Below, piece after piece: positions 6,552 through 13,982 of a DNA stretch of 13,982 bases (positions are counted from its first letter, which is position 1; every line of letters begins with the position of its first letter). The translations under genes were made by a program, and so were the position numbers. Source of the DNA: Gammaproteobacteria bacterium (GTDB lineage Bacteria; Pseudomonadota; Gammaproteobacteria; Pseudomonadales; Azotimanducaceae). Where the stretch lies: assembly GCA_002725095.1 (NCBI GenBank), contig PBQQ01000084.1:1-13982 (forward strand). Direction: 5' to 3'. The notes under the pieces are model-generated. The model searched no databases and had not been told where the DNA came from. It saw nothing but the letters and a program-made list of their open reading frames with translations.

Positions 6552-7948
6552 GTCTTTTTACCTTCTTCTTGAAGATCCGTTGCAATATCAAGCGATTTCA
6601 TTTTGCGATGCAAGGCAGATCGTTCCATTCCGATAAAAGATGCCATTTGCGAGATATTTCCATTGAACCTATGCAATTGTGTTTCCAAATATCCGCGTTC
6701 AAATTCCTCACGCGCGCCGCGTAATGGCAAGGCCATTAATTGTTCCATATCAGAATTAGCACCGTGACGCGACATATTCTGAATTTCAGCTGGAAGCAAA
6801 TCAAGCCCCACAGGCTGGTTGCGGTCATCAGATGCCATGATCAGCAAGGTCTCAATCACATTGTGCATTTGCCGTACATTGCCCGGCCAGTCATAGCCCT
6901 GCATCGCAGCAAAAATCTCATCACTAAGGCGAATAGGCTTTACCCCAACATGTCTAGCAATGCGATTGGTGAAATATTTTGCTAGAACCGGAATATCTTC
7001 GCGCCGATGAGCAAGTGATGGCATTGATAATGGCACCACACCAAGCCGGTAGTATAAATCTTCGCGAAGGCGGCCAGCACTTATCTCCAACAACAGATCA
7101 CGGCTCGATGCCGAAATAACCCGCACATCAACCGCAACCTCACTATTGCCGCCAACGCGCCGAAATCGCTGTTCATTGACGGCACGCACAATCTTGCCTT
7201 GCGTTTCCAGTGGCAAATCGCAAATTTCGTCAAAATACAACGTTCCGCGATGCGCCTGCTCAAACAAACCAACAACACGGCGATGGCTTTGCAAGCTTTC
7301 TGCACCAAATAATTCAGCATCAACACGTTCGGTTGATAATCTTGCACAATTAGCGACAACAAATCGTTCTTGACGACGATTGGACTGACTGTGAATCGCG
7401 CGCGCGGCCAATTCTTTACCGCTTCCACTTGGCCCATTAATTAAAACACGGCTTGCAGTTGGGGCGATTTTTTCGATTGATTGGCGGATTGTTCGCATCA
7501 CCGCCGAATTGCCAATCAATTCAGGGTTTTTTCCATCATCAATCCGCGCCCGTAATTCGATATTTTCCCGCGCCAGACGCGCATTGTCGAGTGCCCGCTC
7601 GACCATCATCAACAGGCGGGCTTCTTTAAATGGTTTTTCAATAAAGTCATAAGCTCCAAGCCGAATGGCCTGAACCGCGGTTTCAATCGTGCCATGCCCT
7701 GAAATCATCAGCACTGGCAGTGACGGATAGATTGATTTCAACCATTCAAGCAATTCGATGCCGTCCATATCGGAATCGCGCATCCATATATCAAGAATGG
7801 CCAGTTTCGGCGGCTGTGCGAGCAATGCGGTTCTCGCCTCATCAGCATTTGCTGCTTGCAAGGTGGCATATCCTTCATCCTCAAGCGTCATGCTTAACAG
7901 CAAGCGAATGTCTTTTTCATCATCAACTATCAGAATGTCATCGGCCAT
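6548..7948 (-). CDS. ntrX: Response regulator NtrX
   Basis: NtrX is the partner of NtrY and a DNA-binding regulator linked in other alphaproteobacteria to nitrogen, redox and envelope control. The 466 residues comprise a receiver (acidic pocket D9-D10, phospho-acceptor D53, K105), an AAA+ domain (Walker A GPSGSGKE 172-179, Walker B LYFDE 237-241) and a Fis-type helix-turn-helix at about 414-460. After ELFG (212-215) the GAFTGA loop that contacts sigma-54 is missing and the segment is three residues shorter than in E. coli NtrC. I chose the ATG at 7948: MADDILIVDDE is the canonical beginning, AAAGG lies upstream, and the start shares one base with the ntrY stop (TAATG). A longer in-frame start at 7999 lies inside ntrY and is unlikely. 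Confidence 0.95.
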   Translation of the reverse strand: MADDILIVDDEKDIRLLLSMTLEDEGYATLQAANADEARTALLAQPPKLAILDIWMRDSDMDGIELLEWLKSIYPSLPVLMISGHGTIETAVQAIRLGAYDFIEKPFKEARLLMMVERALDNARLARENIELRARIDDGKNPELIGNSAVMRTIRQSIEKIAPTASRVLINGPSGSGKELAARAIHSQSNRRQERFVVANCARLSTERVDAELFGAESLQSHRRVVGLFEQAHRGTLYFDEICDLPLETQGKIVRAVNEQRFRRVGGNSEVAVDVRVISASSRDLLLEISAGRLREDLYYRLGVVPLSMPSLAHRREDIPVLAKYFTNRIARHVGVKPIRLSDEIFAAMQGYDWPGNVRQMHNVIETLLIMASDDRNQPVGLDLLPAEIQNMSRHGANSDMEQLMALPLRGAREEFERGYLETQLHRFNGNISQMASFIGMERSALHRKMKSLDIATDLQEEGKKT

Positions 7949-10143
7949 TATATGACCTTTCCATTTCGCGTCGTTGTGTGGATTGGAAATTTTAAACAAA
8001 CCAATGCGCCGCCACTTTCAGCCTTGCCAAGCTGCAAGTTACCACCGTGGTCCTCCATAATTTTACTGACAATGGCAAGGCCAAGTCCGGTACCTTTTTG
8101 CCGCGTTGTTACATAAGGTTCAAGTAACTTGCCAAGATCCATCTCGGGGAATCCTGGGCCATTATCAACTAGGGTGATGGCCATCATATCATCTTCGCTT
8201 GTCATTGAAATGTGAATGGCTGGTGCGGCGATATGATGCTCTCGCAAACTATCTTTGGCATTTTGCAGCAAATTGGTTAGCGCTTGGCGAACCAGCCCCG
8301 CATCACAAATTGTTGTATAATTCTGCTTGGCATCATCAATTTCAACATTAAGCGACAAATCTTTACTGGCAAACAGCGAAATCTGTCCATTGACAATTTC
8401 CAGCAAAGAATGCCAATCCATTTCGGGTCGTGGCATGCGGGCAAAGGCCGAAAATTCGTCAACCATACGGCCAATATCATCGACCTGACGCATGATGATG
8501 CGGACATATTCCTCAAATTGATCAGCCGCTTTTTGATCATCTGGACGGTATTTTTTCATCAAACGGTCAGATGCAAGCTGGATCGGCGTCAATGGATTCT
8601 TGATTTCATGAGCAATACGCCGCGCAATATCAGACCATGCCGCCTTGCGCTGCGCACTCAACAGGCTTGTAACATCGTCAAAGGTAACAACATAACCAAT
8701 GACCCTTCCTTCAATCACCTCGCTGACAATACGCGCCCGCAGGATCAAATGGCTGTTTTGCCGCTGAAGAATAATCTGTTCTTCGCCAAAGCGGCGTTTT
8801 TTCTGATTGATGATCGCCAGCAAGCCTTTGAATTCAGCAATTACATCGCCAAGCTTTCGGCCAATCAGGTCGGTATCCCTTTTGCCAAGCAATTCTCGCG
8901 CGGTTGCATTTGGCAAGGTGACCTTGCCATCCCGATCAAGACCTACAACACCTGATGACACGCCGCCAAGAACCGCCTCAGTAAATTCACGGCGCTGATC
9001 AATCTGGGTGTTAGCCTGCACAAGCTGTTCACGACTTCGCGCCAGCTCATCAAGCATTCGGTTAAAGGCTGACCCAAGGCGCGAAATTTCCTCAAGCTGC
9101 AAATTTTTGGGTACGCGCTGCGACAAATTACCAGCACGCACCTGTTCGGCAACATGGATAACCGAACCAAGCGGCCCTACAATAGCCGTTGCCAAATTTA
9201 ATCCTATCCATAAGGACGCAATCAGGATCAGCAGAAGAATAATCCCAAACAACACCGCAAAACTGATTTGAAGATCAAGCTGCTGAAAACCAAGTTGTTG
9301 GTAATCGGATGCCGCAAGGCGCGTCTGATCCATCGCCAGCAGAACCTTTGAGTCAATAAAACGGCCAACAAGAAGATACGCATCGACATAACTATTCAAT
9401 TTCACCACGGCGCGCAACTTATTGGTTTCGTCGGCGCGAAGCACGACCACCTCACCTTTTCGCGCTTTTTCCACCCAGCTTGACTCAAGGTTGGTAAAGG
9501 TAATCGCAAAGGCAAATTGCGATTTTGCCAAAACCTGCCCCGTACCATCAAAAATAATCGCATCCGACAGATTCCGAAGCGCAGCCTGATCGCTAAGATA
9601 GCGCCCCATCAAATTGCCTTTGCCAACCAGACGGTAAGCCTCACGGTTGATATCATTAGCCATCGTCAGCACTTCGCCCGAAATCGAGCGCGCATGTTCG
9701 TCAAAATAGGACTCGGCAACTCGAACCGACTCATTCACCGCGGTTGAAATGCGCTCAGCAAACCAACCCCGCAGCGAATAATCGACAACAAAAAGCGCAA
9801 ATAGGGTCACAATAACGGCTGGAAAAGTTGTCACACCGCCAAACAGAACCGCCATTCGCCAATGTAGCTGGTGACCGGCAAGTCGTTGGCGTCGTTCCGA
9901 CCATAGGCGCCAGATCTGCCGCCCCACAAGCGTGCCAAGCACAAGCAATGCCAGCGCATCAGTAATGATCAACCACATCACAAAATCGGTATCATTTGAT
10001 AAATAGTCAACGCGGGTCAAGGCATAGGCCGTGGCTGCCCCCATACCAAGGGTGAATAAGATCGAAATATAGGCTAGCCGATCTTCGCTAAACCAGTTTT
10101 TCCTATTCGTCGTGAATGTTTTTTGATCATTAGATTTCAACAT
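7948..10143 (-). CDS. ntrY: Membrane sensor histidine kinase NtrY
   Basis: NtrY is the membrane sensor that phosphorylates NtrX. The 731 residues show hydrophobic segments at about 24-45, 56-78, 97-120 and 293-318. An extracytoplasmic sensing region lies between the third and fourth (about 121-292). Then come HAMP (318-371), PAS (about 388-495), the HisKA H-box with H512 (IAHEIKNPLTPIQ), the N box NLLQNAKDSL (624-633), DNGPG (660-664) and KGTGLGLA (683-690). Length and order match the family. The ATG at 10143 follows the ntrC stop with one base between, and AAGG-type bases inside the ntrC end serve as binding site. Confidence 0.95.
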   Translation of the reverse strand: MLKSNDQKTFTTNRKNWFSEDRLAYISILFTLGMGAATAYALTRVDYLSNDTDFVMWLIITDALALLVLGTLVGRQIWRLWSERRQRLAGHQLHWRMAVLFGGVTTFPAVIVTLFALFVVDYSLRGWFAERISTAVNESVRVAESYFDEHARSISGEVLTMANDINREAYRLVGKGNLMGRYLSDQAALRNLSDAIIFDGTGQVLAKSQFAFAITFTNLESSWVEKARKGEVVVLRADETNKLRAVVKLNSYVDAYLLVGRFIDSKVLLAMDQTRLAASDYQQLGFQQLDLQISFAVLFGIILLLILIASLWIGLNLATAIVGPLGSVIHVAEQVRAGNLSQRVPKNLQLEEISRLGSAFNRMLDELARSREQLVQANTQIDQRREFTEAVLGGVSSGVVGLDRDGKVTLPNATARELLGKRDTDLIGRKLGDVIAEFKGLLAIINQKKRRFGEEQIILQRQNSHLILRARIVSEVIEGRVIGYVVTFDDVTSLLSAQRKAAWSDIARRIAHEIKNPLTPIQLASDRLMKKYRPDDQKAADQFEEYVRIIMRQVDDIGRMVDEFSAFARMPRPEMDWHSLLEIVNGQISLFASKDLSLNVEIDDAKQNYTTICDAGLVRQALTNLLQNAKDSLREHHIAAPAIHISMTSEDDMMAITLVDNGPGFPEMDLGKLLEPYVTTRQKGTGLGLAIVSKIMEDHGGNLQLGKAESGGALVCLKFPIHTTTRNGKVI

Positions 10144-10144
10144 T

Positions 10145-11575
10145 CTAGCGGCCTGCCTTTATGTTCAGATCCTTGATCTTTTTACGCAAGGTATTACGGT
10201 TTAGCCCCAAAATATTGGCGGCTCGAACCTGATTACCACGGGTTACTTCCAACGTAGCAAGAATAAGCGGGTGCTCAACTTCGCGCAAAATACGGCCGTA
10301 AAGCCCGGGGGCGGGCATGCCGCCTTTCAAGGCCTCAAAATAGCGCCGGATATGCGCATCGACTGACTCTGACAGGCTTTCGGCACCTTCATTCAAGTCG
10401 GTTTGGCTGGCTGGAAATTCACGTTCAACCGCCGCCGCATCAATGCTGTTATCAGCATGAAGCACCAGCATGCGCCTGACTAGATTTTCCAATTCGCGCA
10501 CATTGCCCGGCCAATGCCAACATTTCAGCGCACGCAGTGCTTCTGGGGTAAAGGTTTTTGATGGCAACCCCTCTTTGACCGCATGAAGCTGGAAATGCCC
10601 GACAAGCGGGCCGATATCTTCAACGCGTTCGCGCAATGGCGGCAACCGCAGTGGCACCACATTCAACCGGTAAAACAAATCTTCCCGAAACAGGCCTTGA
10701 TGCATGAGGTGATGCAAATTCTGGTTTGTTGCTGCAACGACCCTGATATTTGTTTTGACCGGTCGCTGAGCACCGACAGGCAGATATTCCCCATCCTGCA
10801 ACACCCGCAAAAGCCTTGTTTGTGCCTCGGGCGGCATATCGCCGACCTCATCAAGAAACAAGGTTCCGCCTTCGGCCTGCTCAAACCGACCCTGATGATG
10901 CTTTGCCGGACTCAAACCATCTCCCTTGCCCCGCCCAAATAATTCGGCCTCAACAAGATCACGAGGAATCGCAGCAAGATTAATCGCAACGAAAGGGCCA
11001 GCGCGGCGGCTCCCAAGGTCATGCAGCGCACGTGCAACCAATTCTTTGCCAGTACCGCTTTCACCCATCACAAGAACGGTTAAATCAGTGCTAACAACCC
11101 GCGCCATCGCTTTGAAAATATTCTGCATCGGGCTCGACCGGCCAATTAGCGGGCCACCCTCTTCGATCGAGGCTGTTTTGGCGCTAGACCGGCTTGGCGT
11201 GCCGATAGTTTTGACAGCGCGCTGTGTCACCTCAATCAAACTGCGCAGCTCAAACGGTTTTGGCAGATATTCAAAAACGCCAACCTGCTGTGCTTTTACG
11301 GCGGTCAGCAATGTTGAACGCGCGCTCATCACAATGACCGGCAAATCGGGGCGGCGCTGTTGAATGCGTGGCAGCAGATCAAGCGCATCGCCATCAGGCA
11401 AGGCAACATCAGTAATCAAAACATCGCCTTTGCCGGATTCGATTAAATTCCATAAACCCGCCGCCGTGCCACTTGATTGCACAGCATAGCCCTGGCGGGC
11501 AAGTGCCTGCTGCACAACAAGCCTGACCGACTTATCATCTTCGGCAACAAGAATAAGCGGCGGCTTTACGTTCAT
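10145..11575 (-). CDS. ntrC: Nitrogen regulation response regulator NtrC (no GAFTGA motif)
   Basis: NtrC is the nitrogen-limitation activator phosphorylated by NtrB. The 476 residues have a receiver (E12-D13-D14, phospho-acceptor D56, K106), an AAA+ domain with Walker A GESGTGKE (171-178) and Walker B LFLDE (239-243), and a C-terminal Fis-type helix-turn-helix (about 435-476, with [19 protein letters not shown]). At 218-224, where sigma-54 activators carry GAFTGA, the sequence is GDGLSPA; flanking ELFG and GRFEQA align without a length change, so the loop is substituted, not deleted. From family knowledge, such an NtrC, as in Rhodobacter capsulatus, should not activate sigma-54 polymerase. 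The ATG overlaps the ntrB stop as ATGA. Confidence 0.96.
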   Translation of the reverse strand: MNVKPPLILVAEDDKSVRLVVQQALARQGYAVQSSGTAAGLWNLIESGKGDVLITDVALPDGDALDLLPRIQQRRPDLPVIVMSARSTLLTAVKAQQVGVFEYLPKPFELRSLIEVTQRAVKTIGTPSRSSAKTASIEEGGPLIGRSSPMQNIFKAMARVVSTDLTVLVMGESGTGKELVARALHDLGSRRAGPFVAINLAAIPRDLVEAELFGRGKGDGLSPAKHHQGRFEQAEGGTLFLDEVGDMPPEAQTRLLRVLQDGEYLPVGAQRPVKTNIRVVAATNQNLHHLMHQGLFREDLFYRLNVVPLRLPPLRERVEDIGPLVGHFQLHAVKEGLPSKTFTPEALRALKCWHWPGNVRELENLVRRMLVLHADNSIDAAAVEREFPASQTDLNEGAESLSESVDAHIRRYFEALKGGMPAPGLYGRILREVEHPLILATLEVTRGNQVRAANILGLNRNTLRKKIKDLNIKAGR

Positions 11576-12771
11576 TCGGTTGATCCTTTTGCCAATTTTG
11601 ATGACGAAGATACCGGTTTATTCAAATCGGCCACCGGAAAATTCATCCGAAAGGCGGTTCGGCCCGCCGTTGAGTCCACCTCAATCATACCGCCATGATC
11701 AGCAACAACGCTCGCAACCATCGTCAAGCCAAGCCCACTGCCGCCATTGCGCCCTGATACAAACGGGTCAAAAATATGGTTTCGAATATCTTCGGGAATG
11801 CCGCGCCCATTATCGATAATATCAACCTGAACCGGCACATGCGACCCGCCATCGCTTGCCGCCAATGACAGGCGGCGACCGCGTGAATAGGATGTCTTTA
11901 CAATAATTTCTCCATTTTTATCAGTTGCCTCTGACGCGTTCTTTATAATGTTTATAACGGATTGAATCAACAGATCACGATGTCCATTTACTAATGGCAA
12001 GGATGGATCATATTGCCGGCGGATCAACAGATGCGCGCCATAAGATGCCGCCGCCAGCCCGAGGCAATGATCCAAAACCTCATGAATGTTCACCGAGCTA
12101 AGAAGAAGGCGCGCACCACCGGCAAAGCCTTCCATACGATCAAGAAGCGCGGTAACACGGTCACTTTCCTCGACAATCATACGGGTCAAGACTCGGTCTT
12201 CATCACCAAGACCTGAATCCAATAGCTGGGCAGCGCCTTTAATGCCAGCAAGCGGGTTTTTAACCTCATGCGCTAGCAGAGCCGCCATCGCCGAGATAGA
12301 CCTTGCCGCACCGCGAAACATTGACTGGCCGCGAAGCCGTTCAGCAAGCGCGCGCTCTTGGATTGACACCAATAGGCGCGGCGTGTCACCAAAAGGGGTG
12401 ATTTGCACATTGACAAGCTTTAGCTTCAGCTTTGGCCCTGCTAGCTCCAGTCCTTGATCACCAACCGACACATGCTGATTGCGGGCGCGCTGCAACATCG
12501 AAAACAAGCTGCCATCAGCCGGAATAAATCCATCCAGCGGCATGCCAGACAGGATCATCTGGCTTGATTGAAAAAACATCTCGGCAGCTTGATTGAGATA
12601 GATAAAGCAATTATCCTCGTCCAAGACAAAAATAGGATTGGGCAAGGTTGCCAGAATTTGCGCCATACTGACGCCCGAATGGTAATCAACATCATGGTGA
12701 TGGCGCAGATATGCGTTTTGATCGGTCGCATCTGACCTATCTGACGGTATTGATTTTGGCGGCGAACGCAT
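11572..12771 (-). CDS. ntrB: Nitrogen regulation sensor kinase NtrB
   Basis: NtrB is the soluble kinase/phosphatase that controls NtrC in response to PII (GlnB). The 399 residues contain a PAS domain (about 38-140, beginning ILATLPNPIFVLDED), HisKA with H168 in LAHEVKNPLAGIKGAAQL, the N box IINIIKNASEAT near 272-283, DNGRG (320-324) and the SGLGLTM glycine box (345-351). No membrane segment is seen, as expected. I chose the ATG at 12771, which shares its A with the dusB stop (TGATG); a GTG at 12774 would add only one residue. Translation is probably coupled to dusB since no strong ribosome binding site is seen. Confidence 0.95.
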   Translation of the reverse strand: MRSPPKSIPSDRSDATDQNAYLRHHHDVDYHSGVSMAQILATLPNPIFVLDEDNCFIYLNQAAEMFFQSSQMILSGMPLDGFIPADGSLFSMLQRARNQHVSVGDQGLELAGPKLKLKLVNVQITPFGDTPRLLVSIQERALAERLRGQSMFRGAARSISAMAALLAHEVKNPLAGIKGAAQLLDSGLGDEDRVLTRMIVEESDRVTALLDRMEGFAGGARLLLSSVNIHEVLDHCLGLAAASYGAHLLIRRQYDPSLPLVNGHRDLLIQSVINIIKNASEATDKNGEIIVKTSYSRGRRLSLAASDGGSHVPVQVDIIDNGRGIPEDIRNHIFDPFVSGRNGGSGLGLTMVASVVADHGGMIEVDSTAGRTAFRMNFPVADLNKPVSSSSKLAKGSTE

Positions 12772-13760
12772 CACGCCGCCACACCGCTTGGATCAAGCGC
12801 TTCAAAAAATTGATCAACCGCAGCAAACACCATCGCGGCATCGGCATTGTTATTGGCAATATCACGCAATTCGGCAGCGCCGGGAAGACCATGCGAATAC
12901 CAGGCGATATGTTTACGTGCCAACCGCATTGCCGCGGTTCCATAATGGCTAAGCATATCGTCAAGATGCGCCCGCATCAGATAATGGCGCATACCGATTG
13001 ATGGTGTTGGGCGAACCGCCTGTCCCGACAAAAAATCACCAGCCTGCGCCAAAAGCCAGGGACGCCCCTGCGCCCCGCGCCCGATCATCACACCAGTTGC
13101 CCCGCTTTGCTCAACCGCCTTTTGCATTGTGTCGAGACAGGTAATATCCCCATTCGCCACAACCGGAATATCGACCGCCGCCACAACATCAGCAATTTTT
13201 GCCCAATCGGCCGCGCCATTATACATCTGACAGCGTGTTCTGCCGTGAATGGCCAGCATCTTGATTCCAGCATTTTCAGCCATCTTGGCAAGTTGCGGCG
13301 CATTCAGGCTGTCATCATCCCAGCCAAGCCGCATTTTCAACGTAACCGGCACATCCACAGCATCAACCACGGCCGCCATAATCGCACCGGCAAGATGCGG
13401 ATCTCGCATCAAGGCCGAGCCAGATAATTTGCCAGTAACTTTTTTGGCAGGACATCCCATATTGATATCGATAAAGCTTGCACCGAGATCAGCACAGATT
13501 TTCGCCGCTTCGGCCATAACCGGCGGTTCCCAGCCCGCAAGCTGGATTGATAGTGGCGCTTCGGCAATGGCCTCGGTCCGTAATTTTCGCATTTCGCTTT
13601 TCACATCGCGAAGGACGGCGGCGCTGGCAATCATTTCGGTTACCACCAAACCGCCGCCACAGCGGCGTACAGCGCGGCGAAACGGCCAGTCGGTTACCCC
13701 TGACATCGGCGCTAGGATGGCCGCATGGGGCAAGATGTTTCCATCAATAGCAAGAGACAT
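12771..13760 (-). CDS. dusB: tRNA dihydrouridine synthase DusB (NifR3)
   Basis: This FMN enzyme reduces specific uridines in tRNA to dihydrouridine using NADPH. The 329 residues form a TIM barrel with APMSGVTDWPFR near the N-terminus (17-28), the catalytic cysteine C103 in NMGCPAKKV, GSALMRDP, K142 in LKMRLGW and H172 in IHGRTR. The FMN-phosphate region ANGD and IGRGAQGRPW follows. Length is normal for DusB. The ATG at 13760 begins MSLAIDGNI and has GGGG six bases upstream; in-frame starts up to 13856 would add about 32 hydrophobic residues not found in the family. As nifR3 it is the classic first gene of the ntrBC operon in alphaproteobacteria; its function in nitrogen control is not established. 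Confidence 0.95.
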   Translation of the reverse strand: MSLAIDGNILPHAAILAPMSGVTDWPFRRAVRRCGGGLVVTEMIASAAVLRDVKSEMRKLRTEAIAEAPLSIQLAGWEPPVMAEAAKICADLGASFIDINMGCPAKKVTGKLSGSALMRDPHLAGAIMAAVVDAVDVPVTLKMRLGWDDDSLNAPQLAKMAENAGIKMLAIHGRTRCQMYNGAADWAKIADVVAAVDIPVVANGDITCLDTMQKAVEQSGATGVMIGRGAQGRPWLLAQAGDFLSGQAVRPTPSIGMRHYLMRAHLDDMLSHYGTAAMRLARKHIAWYSHGLPGAAELRDIANNNADAAMVFAAVDQFFEALDPSGVAA

Positions 13761-13982
13761 AAAAGACCCCGAAACAGACCCGAAAAGACAAGCGCCAATA
13801 ATGAATATCGGTAAAACGCCCATATAATAGGCAATTAATGCACAAAAATCCATCACTTAACGTCAATTGCCGCCAGAGCATCGACGATATGGACAAATTG
13901 GCGAACAGCCCTAATGGCACGTGCTTACCAAGCTGAATATCCATTGGACAAAGCGCCAGACATTGGGGATAAGAAGGACTGT
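13761..13982. other. Upstream region of dusB reaching the window edge
   Basis: These 222 bases hold the candidate dusB promoter. At the right edge AAGGA (13974-13978) on the plus strand looks like a ribosome binding site for a gene starting just beyond the window. In many alphaproteobacteria the divergent neighbour of dusB is ispDF, which would fit, but no coding sequence for it is visible. No RNA gene is seen. Confidence 0.35.
13824..13852 (-). promoter_or_regulatory. Weak candidate promoter for the dusB-ntr operon
   Basis: TATTAT (13829-13824) on the minus strand is a good -10 box; the -35 candidate TGGATT (13852-13847) at 17-base spacing is poor. It would start transcription about 55-60 bases before dusB. 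No clear sigma-54 (GG-N10-GC) promoter stood out by eye. Confidence 0.28.

Noticed and set aside
7949..7999. Longer NtrX start inside ntrY
   Set aside because: The receiver domain begins at MADDILIVDDE; the added residues are simply ntrY read in another frame.
8284..8955. 223-residue plus-strand open frame opposite ntrY
   Set aside because: It is fully antisense to the HisKA/PAS part of NtrY, shows no recognisable domain, and is explained by codon bias of the real gene.
13761..13856. N-terminal extension of DusB with a hydrophobic, signal-like stretch
   Set aside because: The frame is open but homologous DusB proteins are cytosolic and begin near MSLAIDGNI; the ATG at 13760 has a spaced GGGG site. 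The extension lies over the likely promoter.
1..13982. A new defence, mobile or biosynthetic system
   Set aside because: Every long gene belongs to a known housekeeping or regulatory family in conserved order; no integrase, transposase, repeat array or orphan cluster is present.

Overview
The window looks like a conserved chromosomal segment of an alphaproteobacterium. The main evidence is the minus-strand gene order dusB (nifR3)-ntrB-ntrC-ntrY-ntrX-trkA-hfq, which is characteristic of that class. Moderate GC, very tight packing and overlapping starts and stops suggest a streamlined, possibly marine lineage (SAR116-like is a guess from memory, not shown here). I see no mobile element, CRISPR array, tRNA or rRNA.

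Layout: (1) 1-2112, plus strand: recG, whose first few codons lie left of the window. (2) 2121-2867, minus: a DUF502 two-helix membrane protein with a lysine-rich C-terminal tail. (3) 3086-3898, plus: mazG. (4) 3895-13760, minus: an almost gap-free run read from right to left, dusB, ntrB, ntrC, ntrY, ntrX, trkA, then a 166-base gap with a promoter and hairpin, then hfq and an inositol-monophosphatase-family gene whose start lies inside hfq. (5) 13761-13982: upstream region of dusB, with a possible ribosome binding site for a divergent gene at the right edge. No gene-free stretch exceeds 300 bases.

How the genes work together: NtrB/NtrC and NtrY/NtrX are two complete histidine kinase-response regulator pairs for nitrogen and (for NtrYX) envelope or redox signals. 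They are joined by translational coupling to the tRNA dihydrouridine synthase DusB and the potassium-uptake regulator TrkA. Hfq, the RNA chaperone, closes the group. RecG and MazG are genome-maintenance and nucleotide-pool housekeeping functions on the opposite strand.

I found no new defence or mobile system. The observations most worth checking are: neither NtrC nor NtrX has the GAFTGA loop needed to contact sigma-54; an 8-bp dyad covers the hfq ribosome binding site directly after a good promoter; a phosphatase gene starts inside the codons for the acidic tail of Hfq, in the place where hflX usually sits; and the DUF502 protein has a histone-H1-like lysine tail.
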